64,000 nt of DNA from assembly GCF_005221305.1 (NCBI RefSeq), contig NZ_CP039887.1, positions 682,001-746,000 on the forward strand, written 5' to 3'. Below the pieces are notes generated by a model. That model did no database searches, was not told the DNA's origin, and was given only the letters and a program-made list of their open reading frames with translations. This document shows positions 25,159 through 34,557 of the stretch, piece by piece (position 1 is the first letter of the stretch; each line of letters begins with the position of its first letter). The stretch comes from Neisseria subflava (GTDB taxonomy: Bacteria > Pseudomonadota > Gammaproteobacteria > Burkholderiales > Neisseriaceae). Made by a program: the position numbers and the translations under genes.

Positions 25159-26964
25159 CTATTTCTCGTTTTTGCGATACCATTCGATGAAGGCATCGGG
25201 TTTGACAAATCCTAATAAGGCTTCGCTATGACTGCCGTCGGCGCGGACAACAAATACGCCCGGAGGGCCGAAGAGGCCGTATTCTTTCAGTAAGGCCTGA
25301 TGGTCGGGAGTGTTGGCGGTCACGTCGATTTGGAAAAAGCGCTGCATATCGACTGCTTCGTGTACCTGTGGTTGGTTGAGTGTGTAGGCGGCCATTTCTT
25401 TGCAGGATACGCACCAGTCGGCGTAGAAATCAATCAGCACGGGCTTGCTTGGATCAGCTTTCAAAGCGGCGTCCATAGCGGCTTTGAGTTCGCCGACATC
25501 GGTAAACATCTTGCCGTGGTCGGTTTCTTGTCCGGCTTCGGATGGCGGAACCAGTGTTAAGAAGTGGTGCAGGGCGGTGGTTTGTTTATTAAAGCTTTGC
25601 CAGCCAAACCATGAGCCGCCAATCAGCAGTAAAAAGCCCAATACGGCGGCAACTGTTTTCAGACGGCCTTTTTGTTTGCCGGATTTCGCCAAAAGCATAA
25701 GGGCGGGAACAATCATCAGCAAGGTGTAGAGGCCGACTACTGCGAAATAAGGCAGATGCGGTGTGGCAAGATATACGGCAACGGCCAGTAAGATGAAGCC
25801 GAATGCGTATTTGATGCCGTTCATCCAGTCGCCTGCTTTAGGCAGGATATGGCCGCCGAATGTGCCGATGATGATGAGCGGCACGCCGGTGCCGAGTGCT
25901 AATACATAAAGTGCAAGGCCGCCCAATACGGCATCGCCGGTCTGGCCGATATAGCCCAGAGCAAATGCCAGCGGAGGCGCAACGCAAGGGCCGACAATCA
26001 GGGCGGACAAAATACCCATGATGAAGACGGAAATGATTTTGCCGCCGGAGAGTTTATTGCTTTGGTTTTGGAAATAGGATTGGACTGAGTTTGGCAGCTG
26101 GATATTGAAGAGGCCGAACATGGACATCGCCAGTACCACCATCAACGCGGCGGCGGCAAGTACAACCCACGGCTGTTGCAGCCATACGGTCAACAGCGCG
26201 CCGGTCAAACCGGCAATCACGCCGACCAAGGTATAGGTCAATGCCAAGCCTTGTACATACACCATAGACAAAGTGAATGCGCGGCCTTTGCCGGCTTTTT
26301 TATCGCCCACGACAATGCTGGAAACAATCGGCAGGAGCGGATACATACAGGCGGTAAAGCTTAAGCCCAAACCCGCGACAAAAAACGCCAACAGGTTGGC
26401 GTTTAAAGTATCCCAAGAGAGCTTGAAGCGGCTGCTGTCGGGATTGTTTGTACTGGGTTGCGTGGGCATTTGGCCGTCTGAAGAGGCGGACGGTTGCAAG
26501 AATCGGTCTTTGGCAGAAACCGGCTCGTCGCTTTGCGGCTGGTAAACCCCGTTGCCTTTTACGTCAAACTCGGTGTCCACAGGCGGATAACACACACCCA
26601 CTTCGGCACAGCCTTGATAAGTCAGCGTCAGTTTGTATTGCGGCGCGGCTTGTTTGTAAGGCAGGTCAACCTGCGCGGTATGGTGGTAAACCGTTTGTTT
26701 GCCGAAGAATTCGTCTTCTTTTTCTTCGCCTTTGCTGAATTTGGGTTCGCCCAAGACTTTGTCAGGATTGGTCGTTGCAACGATTTTGGACTGGTACATA
26801 TAGTAGCCGTCAGTGATCTTGAACTGAACGCTGATGCCTTGATCGGTTACATTGACTTGAGGCACAAAGGCTTGCTCTGGAGGCAGCAAATCATTGGCAT
26901 CTACTGCGAATGCGAAGCTGCTCAAGCCTAAAAATGCAATGAGGAAATAAAGGAATTTTTTCAT
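25159..26964 (-). CDS. dsbD: Thiol:disulfide interchange protein DsbD
   Basis: DsbD carries electrons from cytoplasmic thioredoxin across the inner membrane to periplasmic DsbC-type and cytochrome-maturation partners. All three domains are visible in 601 aa: signal peptide and N-terminal domain with paired cysteines (GCAEVGVCYPP), and a central polytopic part with redox cysteines in FTACMYPLLPI and VGPCVAPPLAF. The C-terminal thioredoxin-like domain has DWCVSCKEM. It is monocistronic and bounded by DUS hairpins. Confidence 0.96.
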   Translation of the reverse strand: MKKFLYFLIAFLGLSSFAFAVDANDLLPPEQAFVPQVNVTDQGISVQFKITDGYYMYQSKIVATTNPDKVLGEPKFSKGEEKEDEFFGKQTVYHHTAQVDLPYKQAAPQYKLTLTYQGCAEVGVCYPPVDTEFDVKGNGVYQPQSDEPVSAKDRFLQPSASSDGQMPTQPSTNNPDSSRFKLSWDTLNANLLAFFVAGLGLSFTACMYPLLPIVSSIVVGDKKAGKGRAFTLSMVYVQGLALTYTLVGVIAGLTGALLTVWLQQPWVVLAAAALMVVLAMSMFGLFNIQLPNSVQSYFQNQSNKLSGGKIISVFIMGILSALIVGPCVAPPLAFALGYIGQTGDAVLGGLALYVLALGTGVPLIIIGTFGGHILPKAGDWMNGIKYAFGFILLAVAVYLATPHLPYFAVVGLYTLLMIVPALMLLAKSGKQKGRLKTVAAVLGFLLLIGGSWFGWQSFNKQTTALHHFLTLVPPSEAGQETDHGKMFTDVGELKAAMDAALKADPSKPVLIDFYADWCVSCKEMAAYTLNQPQVHEAVDMQRFFQIDVTANTPDHQALLKEYGLFGPPGVFVVRADGSHSEALLGFVKPDAFIEWYRKNEK

Positions 26965-27130
26965 AGTATCTACGGAGATGCCGTTGAGGAACCGTCATTA
27001 TAAACGATGGAAAAAACAAGCGGCTTAATTTATGTTAAATATTGCGAGAGAAATCTAATGCTTTTGAATTATATCGAAATAGGGTTGCCCATATATGACC
27101 GATAGTCTCATGTTATCGTTCAATCTATAC

Positions 27131-27163
27131 AAAGGCCGTCTGAAACTTTCAGACGGCCTTTGT
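27131..27163. terminator. DUS hairpin after folE2
   Basis: AAAGGCCGTCTGAAA and TTTCAGACGGCCTTT are separated by a single base, giving an almost perfect palindrome. It lies just past the folE2 stop, on the side away from dsbD. Confidence 0.85.
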
Positions 27164-27181
27164 TTCTATTCGGCTCGGCTT

Positions 27182-27955
27182 TTAAGGATAAGCGATATAA
27201 GCGTAAGCGGAATGGTTGTGTATCGATTCGAAGTTTTCGCTTTCGACAACAAACGATTCGATGCGTTTGTCGGCAATCAGCGCAGTGGCCACATCGCGAA
27301 CCATATCTTCGACAAACTTAGGATTTTCGTATGCTTTTTCCGTTACATACTTCTCGTCAGGGCGTTTGAGCAAACCGTAGAGCTGGCAGCTTGCTTGCGC
27401 TTCGACGTAATCGATGATTTCTTCAATGCCTACATCCGCGTTTGCTATCAGGCTGACCGTCACATGCGAACGTTGATTGTGCGCGCCGTATTGGGAAATT
27501 TCTTTGGAACACGGACACAATGAAGTAACCGGAACCATTACTTTCAGACTGTGGCTGTATGTACCGTTTTTGATTTCGCCGGTCAGGGTAACATCATAGT
27601 CGAGCAGCGATTGGATGCCGGAGACAGGCGCACTTTTCTTGCGGAAAAACGGGAAGGAAACGCTGATTTTGCCGGAATGCGAATCCAACAGGGCAACCAT
27701 ATCGGCGGTCAGCTTGTGCAGCGTATCGAAATCCAAAGCATCGGTTTGTTTTTCCATCAGGGCGACAAAGCGCGACATATGCGTGCCTTTTTGGTCGGCA
27801 GGCAGGAAAACCGTCATGGTCAGGCGGGCGACGGTGGATTGTTCGCCTTCTTTGCTTTTGAGGGAGATTGGAAAGCGCAGGTCTTTGATGCCGACTTGAT
27901 TAATCGGCAGGTTGCGTAAATCGCGGCTGGATTGCACGTCTGCAATGGCGTTCAT
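27182..27955 (-). CDS. folE2: GTP cyclohydrolase FolE2 (type IB)
   Basis: FolE2 converts GTP to 7,8-dihydroneopterin triphosphate for folate and queuosine synthesis, and unlike FolE does not strictly need zinc. The product is 257 aa from MNAIADVQSSRDLRN, the length of the known gonococcal enzyme. The conserved VMVPVTSLCPCSKEIS with the metal-binding cysteine is near residue 145. An upstream in-frame ATG would add 6 residues. Divergent from the trans-sulfuration gene with a 178-base shared promoter region. Confidence 0.95.
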   Translation of the reverse strand: MNAIADVQSSRDLRNLPINQVGIKDLRFPISLKSKEGEQSTVARLTMTVFLPADQKGTHMSRFVALMEKQTDALDFDTLHKLTADMVALLDSHSGKISVSFPFFRKKSAPVSGIQSLLDYDVTLTGEIKNGTYSHSLKVMVPVTSLCPCSKEISQYGAHNQRSHVTVSLIANADVGIEEIIDYVEAQASCQLYGLLKRPDEKYVTEKAYENPKFVEDMVRDVATALIADKRIESFVVESENFESIHNHSAYAYIAYP

Positions 27956-28133
27956 GCGTGGTATGTCCTTCATGATAGGATTGTTGAGATGCGTGTGGAG
28001 GGAATCGGCTCGTGTCGGCCGATTTGCAAATGCGAGATTATATCACTTGCTTTATCCGCCTGCATTGATTGTTTCTATTTTTCAGATAGTGATAAAATCT
28101 TCGATTATTCACATCTACATAGGCAGAGACCAA

Positions 28134-29291
28134 ATGAAATTCGCCACGAAAGCCATTCATTCCAGCTACGATTGCGACGAACACAACCGTGCGCTGATGC
28201 CGCCGATTTATCAAAACAGTATGTTTGCATTGCACGAGATTGGCGAAAATGTGCCTTACCGCTATTCGCGCCTGAGCAACCCGACCCGTCAGGTATTGGA
28301 AGATACCGTTGCCGATTTGGAGCACGGTGCGGCCGGCTTTGCGTTTTCCAGCGGTATGGCGGGGATTGATGCCGTGTGGCGTACTTTCCTGCGCCCGGGC
28401 GATACCATTGTCGCGGTCGCCGATATTTACGGCGGTGCTTATGATTTATTGGTCGATGTTTATCAAAAATGGGGTGTAAACGTTGTTTTTGCCGATTTGG
28501 GCAATCCGGATAATCTGGACGAGCTGCTCAAAGCGCACAATGTCAAACTGGTTTGGCTGGAAACGCCGTCCAATCCGCTTTTGCGCTTGGTAGACATCAA
28601 AGCGCTTGCTGCGAAAGCCAAAGCAGCCGGTGCGCTGGTGGGTATCGACAACACCTTTGCCACTCCATATCTGCAACAGCCGTTGGATATGGGTTGCGAT
28701 TTTGTGTTCCATTCCGCTACCAAATATTTGTGCGGCCATTCAGACGTATTGATGGGCGTAGTCGTTGCCAAAACCAAAGAGCTGGCGCAACCTTTGCACA
28801 ACATGATGGTACATACCGGCGCGATTGCAGGCCCGATGGACTGCTGGCTGGTGTTACGCGGTATCAAAACGCTGGCTCTGCGCATGAACGCCCATTGCCA
28901 AAACGCACTCGAAATCGCACGCCGTTTGGAAGCCCATCCTGCCATTGAAAAAGTGTTCTATCCCGGCCTGCCGTCTCACGAACATTACGAACTCGCCCAA
29001 GCACAAATGCCCAAAGGCATCGGCGGCGTGGTTACGGTTTATCTCAAAAATGACACGCGTGAAGCGGCCAATAGCGTGATTAAAAACATGAAACTGGTCA
29101 AAATGGCTTCCAGCCTCGGCGGCGTGGAAAGTTTGGTCAACCATTGCTATTCCCAATCCCACAGCGGCGTGCCACATGATGTGAAAATGGAAATGGGCGT
29201 CAAAGTCGGCCTGCTGCGTTTCTCTGTCGGTATCGAAGATGTGGACGATATTTGGAACGATATTTCCAAAGCATTGGATACGACTTTGTAA
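28134..29291 (+). CDS. Cystathionine gamma-synthase/beta-lyase family PLP enzyme
   Basis: A 385-residue trans-sulfuration enzyme, linking cysteine and homocysteine metabolism. The PLP lysine is in FHSATKYLCGHSDVLMG near residue 200, and RYSRLSNPTRQVLE near residue 50 carries the family Tyr/Arg pair that contacts the cofactor phosphate. I cannot decide between MetB and MetC activity from sequence alone. I start at the ATG at 28134; the open frame begins 74 codons earlier inside folE2's promoter region and start. Confidence 0.85.
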   Translation: MKFATKAIHSSYDCDEHNRALMPPIYQNSMFALHEIGENVPYRYSRLSNPTRQVLEDTVADLEHGAAGFAFSSGMAGIDAVWRTFLRPGDTIVAVADIYGGAYDLLVDVYQKWGVNVVFADLGNPDNLDELLKAHNVKLVWLETPSNPLLRLVDIKALAAKAKAAGALVGIDNTFATPYLQQPLDMGCDFVFHSATKYLCGHSDVLMGVVVAKTKELAQPLHNMMVHTGAIAGPMDCWLVLRGIKTLALRMNAHCQNALEIARRLEAHPAIEKVFYPGLPSHEHYELAQAQMPKGIGGVVTVYLKNDTREAANSVIKNMKLVKMASSLGGVESLVNHCYSQSHSGVPHDVKMEMGVKVGLLRFSVGIEDVDDIWNDISKALDTTL

Positions 29292-29340
29292 ATAAGGCTT
29301 ATTGGTAGCTGAAATGCTACCAATCATTATGGAGTGCAAA

Positions 29341-29784
29341 TTGAAAACAAAATCTAAAAAACTTTTTAGGCTTGTTACCTTATTTGTAGCGGCATTCTCC
29401 ATCTCTACGCCTACGGTAATGTACTTCAGTACAGGCGAAGCGACATTAAATCTTTTTGTTGAGGGTTTTTGGATAATTGGATTACTCCAATCACTCGTTT
29501 TTGTTACCATTGTAGACTATTACACCGAATCTAAACACGCAAGTAAGTATTTTTCTGCTGCAGTTAAAACAAACATGAGACAAACCAATGGCAAATGGCG
29601 GCCTGTTGATATGCCTATTGGTGGTTGGAATTCCAAGATTCAAGGTAATGATCCATTTGCGGAATTTCATGACGAATTTTTTGAAAAAGAAATGAGACAA
29701 AACGATCCATTTTACGCTCATGAAGTTGATAACATTTGGCATGGAACGCACTTAGACTCGAGTTCTGAGGAGTATTGGAAATAA
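29341..29784 (+). CDS. Hypothetical membrane protein
   Basis: No family recognised. GGAG at 29331-29334 is ideally placed for a TTG start at 29341 (147 aa, MKTKSKKLFRLVTLF...). An ATG at 29329 would put that GGAG inside the gene. Two hydrophobic segments (about residues 8-24 and 40-58) are followed by a polar, acidic C-terminal half ending in DSSSEEYWK. Probably a small inner-membrane protein with a cytoplasmic tail. A perfect 9 bp stem (ATTGGTAGC / GCTACCAAT) lies at 29301-29324, between the preceding gene and this one. Confidence 0.6.
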   Translation: MKTKSKKLFRLVTLFVAAFSISTPTVMYFSTGEATLNLFVEGFWIIGLLQSLVFVTIVDYYTESKHASKYFSAAVKTNMRQTNGKWRPVDMPIGGWNSKIQGNDPFAEFHDEFFEKEMRQNDPFYAHEVDNIWHGTHLDSSSEEYWK

Positions 29785-29826
29785 AAAATGGTTAAATTAT
29801 CTATGTCTCTAATACCTTACCAATTG

Positions 29827-29868
29827 AAAGACCGTCTGAAAGTGAATGGTTTTTCAGACGGCCTTTAG
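29827..29868. terminator. DUS hairpin before META-domain lipoprotein gene
   Basis: AAAGACCGTCTGAAA (one base off DUS) pairs with TTTTTCAGACGGCCTTT. It separates the membrane protein from the lipoprotein gene. Confidence 0.75.
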
Positions 29869-29888
29869 TAATACATAAAGGAATAGAT

Positions 29889-30332
29889 ATGAAAACATTA
29901 TTCGGTGCATTGATGAGTATGGTGGCTTTGGCAGCTTGTACATCTTCTTCAGTATCTCAGTCTGAACAAGCCTCTAAATCTCAGGTACAAACTCAACAAA
30001 CGGCGCAGCCTACTTTAGCCGCCAAATGGCGTGTTGTCGCTTTCAATAAATTCACCGAAAAAGATTTGGCCGGTACTGATGCCTATCTGGATTTGAGTGA
30101 GATGCCTAAGGCGTATGGCAAGATGGGGTGTAACGGTATGATGTTCCAAGCCAATACGATTGGTTCGGACAAAATTGATTTTGGCCATATTGCGGTAAGC
30201 ATGATGCTGTGTGAAGACATGAAGCTGGAAGATGCGTTTTTGCGCAAACAAAGCGTGTGGAACTATCGTTTTGACGGTAACGATTTGATTTTGGAACAAA
30301 AAGGCATCAGTATCCGTTTGCGCCGTGAATAA
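29889..30332 (+). CDS. META/HslJ-domain lipoprotein
   Basis: A 147-residue lipoprotein: signal peptide with lipobox VALAACTSS (Cys near residue 17), a Ser/Gln-rich linker, then a META domain. The domain's typical KMGCNGMMFQAN and HIAVSMMLCEDMKLEDAF segments are near 75 and 105. The two domain cysteines could form a disulfide. META-domain proteins such as HslJ are linked to heat and drug tolerance, but the role here is unknown. Likely in the outer membrane. Confidence 0.8.
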   Translation: MKTLFGALMSMVALAACTSSSVSQSEQASKSQVQTQQTAQPTLAAKWRVVAFNKFTEKDLAGTDAYLDLSEMPKAYGKMGCNGMMFQANTIGSDKIDFGHIAVSMMLCEDMKLEDAFLRKQSVWNYRFDGNDLILEQKGISIRLRRE

Positions 30333-30336
30333 TCTT

Positions 30337-30376
30337 AAAGGCCGTCTAAAAATAAAAATTTCAGACGGCCTTTTGA
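30337..30376. terminator. DUS hairpin after META lipoprotein gene
   Basis: AAAGGCCGTCTAAAAAT (one base changed) pairs with ATTTCAGACGGCCTTTT and is followed by T's. Confidence 0.78.
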
Positions 30377-30430
30377 ATCTTTATAATAAGCCCTATTTGA
30401 AACTAATACCGAATATCAAGGAAACCTATT

Positions 30431-31210
30431 ATGGCAGCCTCGCCCGAAGCCAAGTTTACCGAAGAAAAAGTCTTGTGGATCAAACACCATACACCTAAGC
30501 TGATGACTTTTGCCATCAGCCGTCCTGAGTCCTACCGTTTTTCGGCAGGGCAGTTTTCGCGCCTTGGTTTCCGTGACGGCGAGGGCTTTATTTGGCGCGC
30601 GTATTCTGTCGTGTCTGCCGAATACTCCGATACGCTTGAGTATTTCGCGGTGTTAATCGAAGGCGGTCCGATGTCGGCGCGTTTTGCTGCGATGAAAGAG
30701 GGTGACACCATTTTGCTGGATAAAACGGCTACCGGTTTCCTTTTGCCCGAGCGTTTCCCCGACGGCAAAGATTTGGTCATGCTCTGCACGGGTTCCGGCA
30801 TTGCGCCTTTCCTCTCTATTATCGAGCAGCCTGAAATCTGGCAGCGTTTCGACCGTTTGGTTTTGGCGCATTCCGTCTCTTACGCCGACGAGTTGATTTT
30901 CAACCAGCGCCTTGCCGATTTGAAAGAGCATCCGCTGATTGAAGAATATTTCCATAAATTCACTTTTGTTCCGGTTACCACGCGCAAGGAAACGGAAGGC
31001 GCATTGAGTGGCAAACGGATTCCCGAATTGCTGAAGAATGGCGACTTGGAAGAAAAAGTTGGCTTCAAGTTTACTAAGGCCGATACGCGCTTTATGGTTT
31101 GCGGCAATCCGGCAATGGTCAAAGATACTTTCCAAGCCCTGATGGATTTGGGCTACGCCATGCACCGCAACCGCATCCCCGGCGAAATCATGATGGAAAA
31201 TGGTTTTTAA
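30431..31210 (+). CDS. fpr: Ferredoxin/flavodoxin-NADP reductase
   Basis: FAD enzyme of 259 aa that moves electrons between NADPH and ferredoxin or flavodoxin; in related bacteria it supports iron-sulfur assembly, haem breakdown and oxidative-stress defence. The FAD-binding RAYSVVSAEYSD is near residue 58 and the NADP-binding GSGIAPFLSII near 118. FMVCGNPAMVKDT is near 225. Flanked by DUS hairpins on both sides, so probably single-gene. Confidence 0.92.
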   Translation: MAASPEAKFTEEKVLWIKHHTPKLMTFAISRPESYRFSAGQFSRLGFRDGEGFIWRAYSVVSAEYSDTLEYFAVLIEGGPMSARFAAMKEGDTILLDKTATGFLLPERFPDGKDLVMLCTGSGIAPFLSIIEQPEIWQRFDRLVLAHSVSYADELIFNQRLADLKEHPLIEEYFHKFTFVPVTTRKETEGALSGKRIPELLKNGDLEEKVGFKFTKADTRFMVCGNPAMVKDTFQALMDLGYAMHRNRIPGEIMMENGF

Positions 31211-31223
31211 CAGATAAATGGTC

Positions 31224-31254
31224 AAAGGCCGTCTGAAAGTTTCAGACGGCCTTC
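31224..31254. terminator. DUS hairpin after fpr
   Basis: AAAGGCCGTCTGAAA and TTTCAGACGGCCTT form a stem with a minimal loop between fpr and the deaminase gene. Confidence 0.8.
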
Positions 31255-31287
31255 AATATTAAATATAAACCGAAAATCAGAGAAAAT

Positions 31288-32295
31288 ATGAATATCAAAC
31301 AATTGATCCAAGCCCTGCCCAAAGCCGAGTTGCACGTCCATATCGAAGGGACGTTCGAGCCGGAGTTGATGTTTGAAATCGCCAAGCGCAACCACATAGC
31401 GATTCCTTATGAGAATGTCGATGCGGTACGGCAGGCTTATGATTTCCACAATTTGCAGTCGTTTTTGGATATTTATTATGCCGGTGCCGGTGTCTTGCTG
31501 CATGAGGCAGATTTTTACGATTTGACCCGCGCATATCTTGAGCGTTGCCGTGAAGACAACGTCGTGCATACGGAAATATTTTTCGATCCGCAAACCCATA
31601 CTGCGCGTGGCGTGGCGTTTGAAACTGTGATTAACGGCATTGTCCGAGCCTGCCGTGAAGCCGGGCGGCAATGGGGCATAAGTACGCGTTTGATTACGTG
31701 TTTCCTGCGGCATTTGTCGGAAGAAAGCGCATTTGAAACCTTAAATCAGGCTTTGCCTTATAAAGAACACATCATCGGTGTAGGCTTGGATTCGAGCGAA
31801 CTGGGGCATCCTCCCTCCAAGTTTGAACGTGTGTTTGCTCAGGCGCGGGCGGAGGGTTTGTTGACGGTGGCGCATGCCGGAGAAGAAGGCCCACCGGAAT
31901 ATGTTTACGAGGCTTTGGACTTGCTGCATGTCCGCCGTATCGATCATGGCGTACGGGCGGAAGAAGATGAGGCCTTGATGGCGCGTTTGATTGCAGAGCA
32001 AATACCGTTGACCGTTTGCCCGTTGAGTAATTTAAAATTGAAAGTATTTCCGGAGATGGCAAAACACAATTTGCGCCGTATGTTGCAACGCGGCGTGTTA
32101 GTAACCGTCAATTCCGATGATCCGGCGTATTTTGGCGGCTATATGAACCGCAATTTTGAAGCGCTTGCCGAGGCTTTGGATTTGAGTGCGGAAGAAATCA
32201 AAAACTTGTGCGCTAATTCGTTCCGCGCTTCATTTTTGAGCGAGGCGGAAAAGGAAGAATGGATACGGAAGATTGAAAGTTTTAATGTTGAATAA
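31288..32295 (+). CDS. Adenine/adenosine deaminase family protein, probably adenine deaminase
   Basis: A 335-residue amidohydrolase of the adenosine deaminase fold. Metal and catalytic motifs are present: HVHIEGT near residue 17, TVAHAGEEG near 195, RIDHGVRA near 218, NSDDPAYFGGYM near 275. The stretch GVGLDSSELGHPPSKF replaces the DLAGNE-type motif of true adenosine deaminases and resembles the adenine deaminase (ADE2-like) branch. It probably salvages adenine to hypoxanthine; the branch call rests on this one motif. Confidence 0.82.
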   Translation: MNIKQLIQALPKAELHVHIEGTFEPELMFEIAKRNHIAIPYENVDAVRQAYDFHNLQSFLDIYYAGAGVLLHEADFYDLTRAYLERCREDNVVHTEIFFDPQTHTARGVAFETVINGIVRACREAGRQWGISTRLITCFLRHLSEESAFETLNQALPYKEHIIGVGLDSSELGHPPSKFERVFAQARAEGLLTVAHAGEEGPPEYVYEALDLLHVRRIDHGVRAEEDEALMARLIAEQIPLTVCPLSNLKLKVFPEMAKHNLRRMLQRGVLVTVNSDDPAYFGGYMNRNFEALAEALDLSAEEIKNLCANSFRASFLSEAEKEEWIRKIESFNVE

Positions 32296-32299
32296 CGAT

Positions 32300-32332
32300 A
32301 AAAGGCCGTCTGAAAGTTTCAGACGGCCTTTG
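32300..32332. terminator. DUS hairpin between deaminase gene and bioB
   Basis: AAAAGGCCGTCTGAAA and TTTCAGACGGCCTTTG face each other between two converging genes. Confidence 0.83.
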
Positions 32333-32342
32333 TTGATGGCGG

Positions 32343-33395
32343 TTAATAGTCGACTTCGATTTTAGGCGTTTCCTGCGCGGCTTTGTATTCTTCTTCCAAT
32401 TCAAAGCGCAGCGGATACAAATTCAATTTTTCCATCAGCAGACGGTCGCCGTCTTCGTCCGGATTGCCCGTAGTCAGCAGCTTGTCGCCGTAGAAAATCG
32501 AGTTTGCGCCAGCCATGAAACACATAGCCTGCATGGATTCCGGCATATTGCTGCGGCCTGCGGACAGGCGGACGTAGCTGTGCGGCATAGTAATCCGTGC
32601 CACGGCGATGGTGCGCACGAACTCCGTCCAGTCTAAATCTTCGGCATCGGCAAGCGGCGTGCCTTCCACTTTGACCAACTGGTTAATCGGTACGCTTTCG
32701 GGCTGCGGGTCGAGGTTGGCGAGGCTGGCAATCAGTCCGGCACGCTCGGCGCGGGTCTCGTTCATGCCGACGATGCCGCCGCAGCAGACTTTTAAACCGG
32801 CGTTGCGAACTTTGCCCAAGGTGTCCATGCGGTCTTCGTGTTTGCGGGTGTGGATGATGTCGTTGTAGCGTTCGGGGTCGGTGTCGAGGTTGTGGTTGTA
32901 GTAGTCCAGGCCGGCTTTTTTGAAGTCTTCAGCCATGCCGTCTTCGAGCATGCCGAAGGTGCCGCACACTTCCATGCCCAAGCCCTTCACCGCGCTGATG
33001 ATTTCGGAAACGACGGCCACGTCTTTGGGTTTGGGGCCGCGCCATGCTGCGCCCATACAGAAACGGCTGGCACCGCGCGATTGGGCAATTTTGGCTTTTT
33101 CGACGATTTCGTCCACATCCATCATCTGCTCTTTGCCCAGATTGGTGTTGTGGTGTGCCGATTGCGGGCAGTAGGCACAGTCTTCGGGACAACCGCCGGT
33201 TTTGATGGAGAGCAGGGTGGAAAGTTGGATTTCGCGCGGGTTGAAGTTTTGGCGGTGGATTTCGGCGGCTTGGAAAACGAGGTCGAGGAAAGGCAGTCCA
33301 AACAAAGCCTCGACATCGCATTTTTTCCAATAACGCGCAGTCGGATGCGGCTTGCGCTCGGTTTGACGGCGCAAGGCTACGGGAGATACGGTCAT
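32343..33395 (-). CDS. bioB: Biotin synthase
   Basis: Radical SAM enzyme that inserts sulfur into dethiobiotin. It is 350 aa with the cluster motif GGCPEDCAYCPQSAHHNT (CxxxCxxC) near residue 70 and FCMGAAWRGPKPKD near 115. The second-cluster ligand region VCCGGIVGMNE is near 200. Other bio genes are not in the window. It ends in a DUS terminator and has a single DUS at 33488 and another at 33544 upstream. Confidence 0.96.
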   Translation of the reverse strand: MTVSPVALRRQTERKPHPTARYWKKCDVEALFGLPFLDLVFQAAEIHRQNFNPREIQLSTLLSIKTGGCPEDCAYCPQSAHHNTNLGKEQMMDVDEIVEKAKIAQSRGASRFCMGAAWRGPKPKDVAVVSEIISAVKGLGMEVCGTFGMLEDGMAEDFKKAGLDYYNHNLDTDPERYNDIIHTRKHEDRMDTLGKVRNAGLKVCCGGIVGMNETRAERAGLIASLANLDPQPESVPINQLVKVEGTPLADAEDLDWTEFVRTIAVARITMPHSYVRLSAGRSNMPESMQAMCFMAGANSIFYGDKLLTTGNPDEDGDRLLMEKLNLYPLRFELEEEYKAAQETPKIEVDY

Positions 33396-33612
33396 AGTGT
33401 GTTCTTTCGTGTTTACAGCGACGCAGTGTCGCTGACGGCTTGACTACCGGCGCAATGACGGCAGCAGCAGGTTTGAAATCAATATAAAAGGCCGTCTGAA
33501 ACGGCGCAGCAAGTGTAACGCTTTTGATAATGTAGAGCAAATGTTTCAGACGGCCTGAAATATGGTCTGCCCGGGTTTGCTATAATCGCATTTTTAATTT
33601 TTCCGTTTTCTT

Positions 33613-34554
33613 ATGAACGCGCCCAAAGCCTTCGCCGTACTCGGCCCGACCGCCGGCGGTAAAACCGCACTGGCCTTAAATATTGCCCAATCGTTGCCGG
33701 TGGAAATCATCAGTTTGGATTCCGCGCTGGTGTATCGCGGCATGGACATCGGTACAGCCAAGCCGACTGCCGAAGAGCTTGCCGCCGTACCGCATCATTT
33801 GATTGATATTATCTCGCCGCTGGAAAGTTACAGTGCGGCGGATTTTGTCGGCGATTGCGTGCGTTTGGTGAACGAAATACATGCACGCGGACGCTATCCG
33901 CTGATTGTCGGCGGCACGATGATGTATTTCCACGCGCTGACGGAAGGTTTGAACGATTTACCTAGTGCAGATGCGGCGGTGCGCGCACAACTTCAGGCAG
34001 AAAAAAACGAACACGGTCTGGCAGGCCTGTATCGCTGTTTGCAGGAAGTTGACCCGATGACGGCAGGCCGTCTGAAAGCCAACGACAGCCAACGTATTGA
34101 ACGCGCTTTGGAAGTTTACCTTCTGACCGGTAAGCCTTTGAGCGAACATTTCACAGAGCAGAAGCAGGCCGCGCCTTTATTGGATTTATGCACGGTTGCC
34201 CTGATTCCCGAAGACCGTCATTTGTTACACCGACAAATCGAAAAACGCTTTTTAAATATGCTGGAACACGGTTTCCTAGATGAAATGCACGCTTTACGCC
34301 GCGATTATCCGCAGCTGCATGCCGATATGCCGTCTATGCGCTGCGTGGGCTACCGTCAGGCTTGGGATTATCTCGAAGGCGAAACCGATTATGATACCTT
34401 TGTCGAAAAAGGCATTGTCGCCACACGCCAGCTTGCCAAACGCCAGTTGACCTGGTTGCGGAAAATTCCTTTGGCGCATACGTTAGATCCTTACGCAGAC
34501 AGCGATTATGTTCAGGCGGTCTTAGCCTTGGCGCGTCAGCATTTTCAGGAATAA
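33613..34554 (+). CDS. miaA: tRNA dimethylallyltransferase MiaA
   Basis: Adds the dimethylallyl group to A37 of tRNAs reading UNN codons. It is 313 aa with the P-loop LGPTAGGKTALAL at residues 10-22, DSALVYRGMDIGTAKP near 37 and GGTMMYFHALTEGLNDLP near 100. Its partner tRNA-editing gene tadA follows after only 3 bases, so the two form a tRNA-modification operon. A DUS core inside is read as GRLK. Confidence 0.96.
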   Translation: MNAPKAFAVLGPTAGGKTALALNIAQSLPVEIISLDSALVYRGMDIGTAKPTAEELAAVPHHLIDIISPLESYSAADFVGDCVRLVNEIHARGRYPLIVGGTMMYFHALTEGLNDLPSADAAVRAQLQAEKNEHGLAGLYRCLQEVDPMTAGRLKANDSQRIERALEVYLLTGKPLSEHFTEQKQAAPLLDLCTVALIPEDRHLLHRQIEKRFLNMLEHGFLDEMHALRRDYPQLHADMPSMRCVGYRQAWDYLEGETDYDTFVEKGIVATRQLAKRQLTWLRKIPLAHTLDPYADSDYVQAVLALARQHFQE

Positions 34555-34557
34555 TCC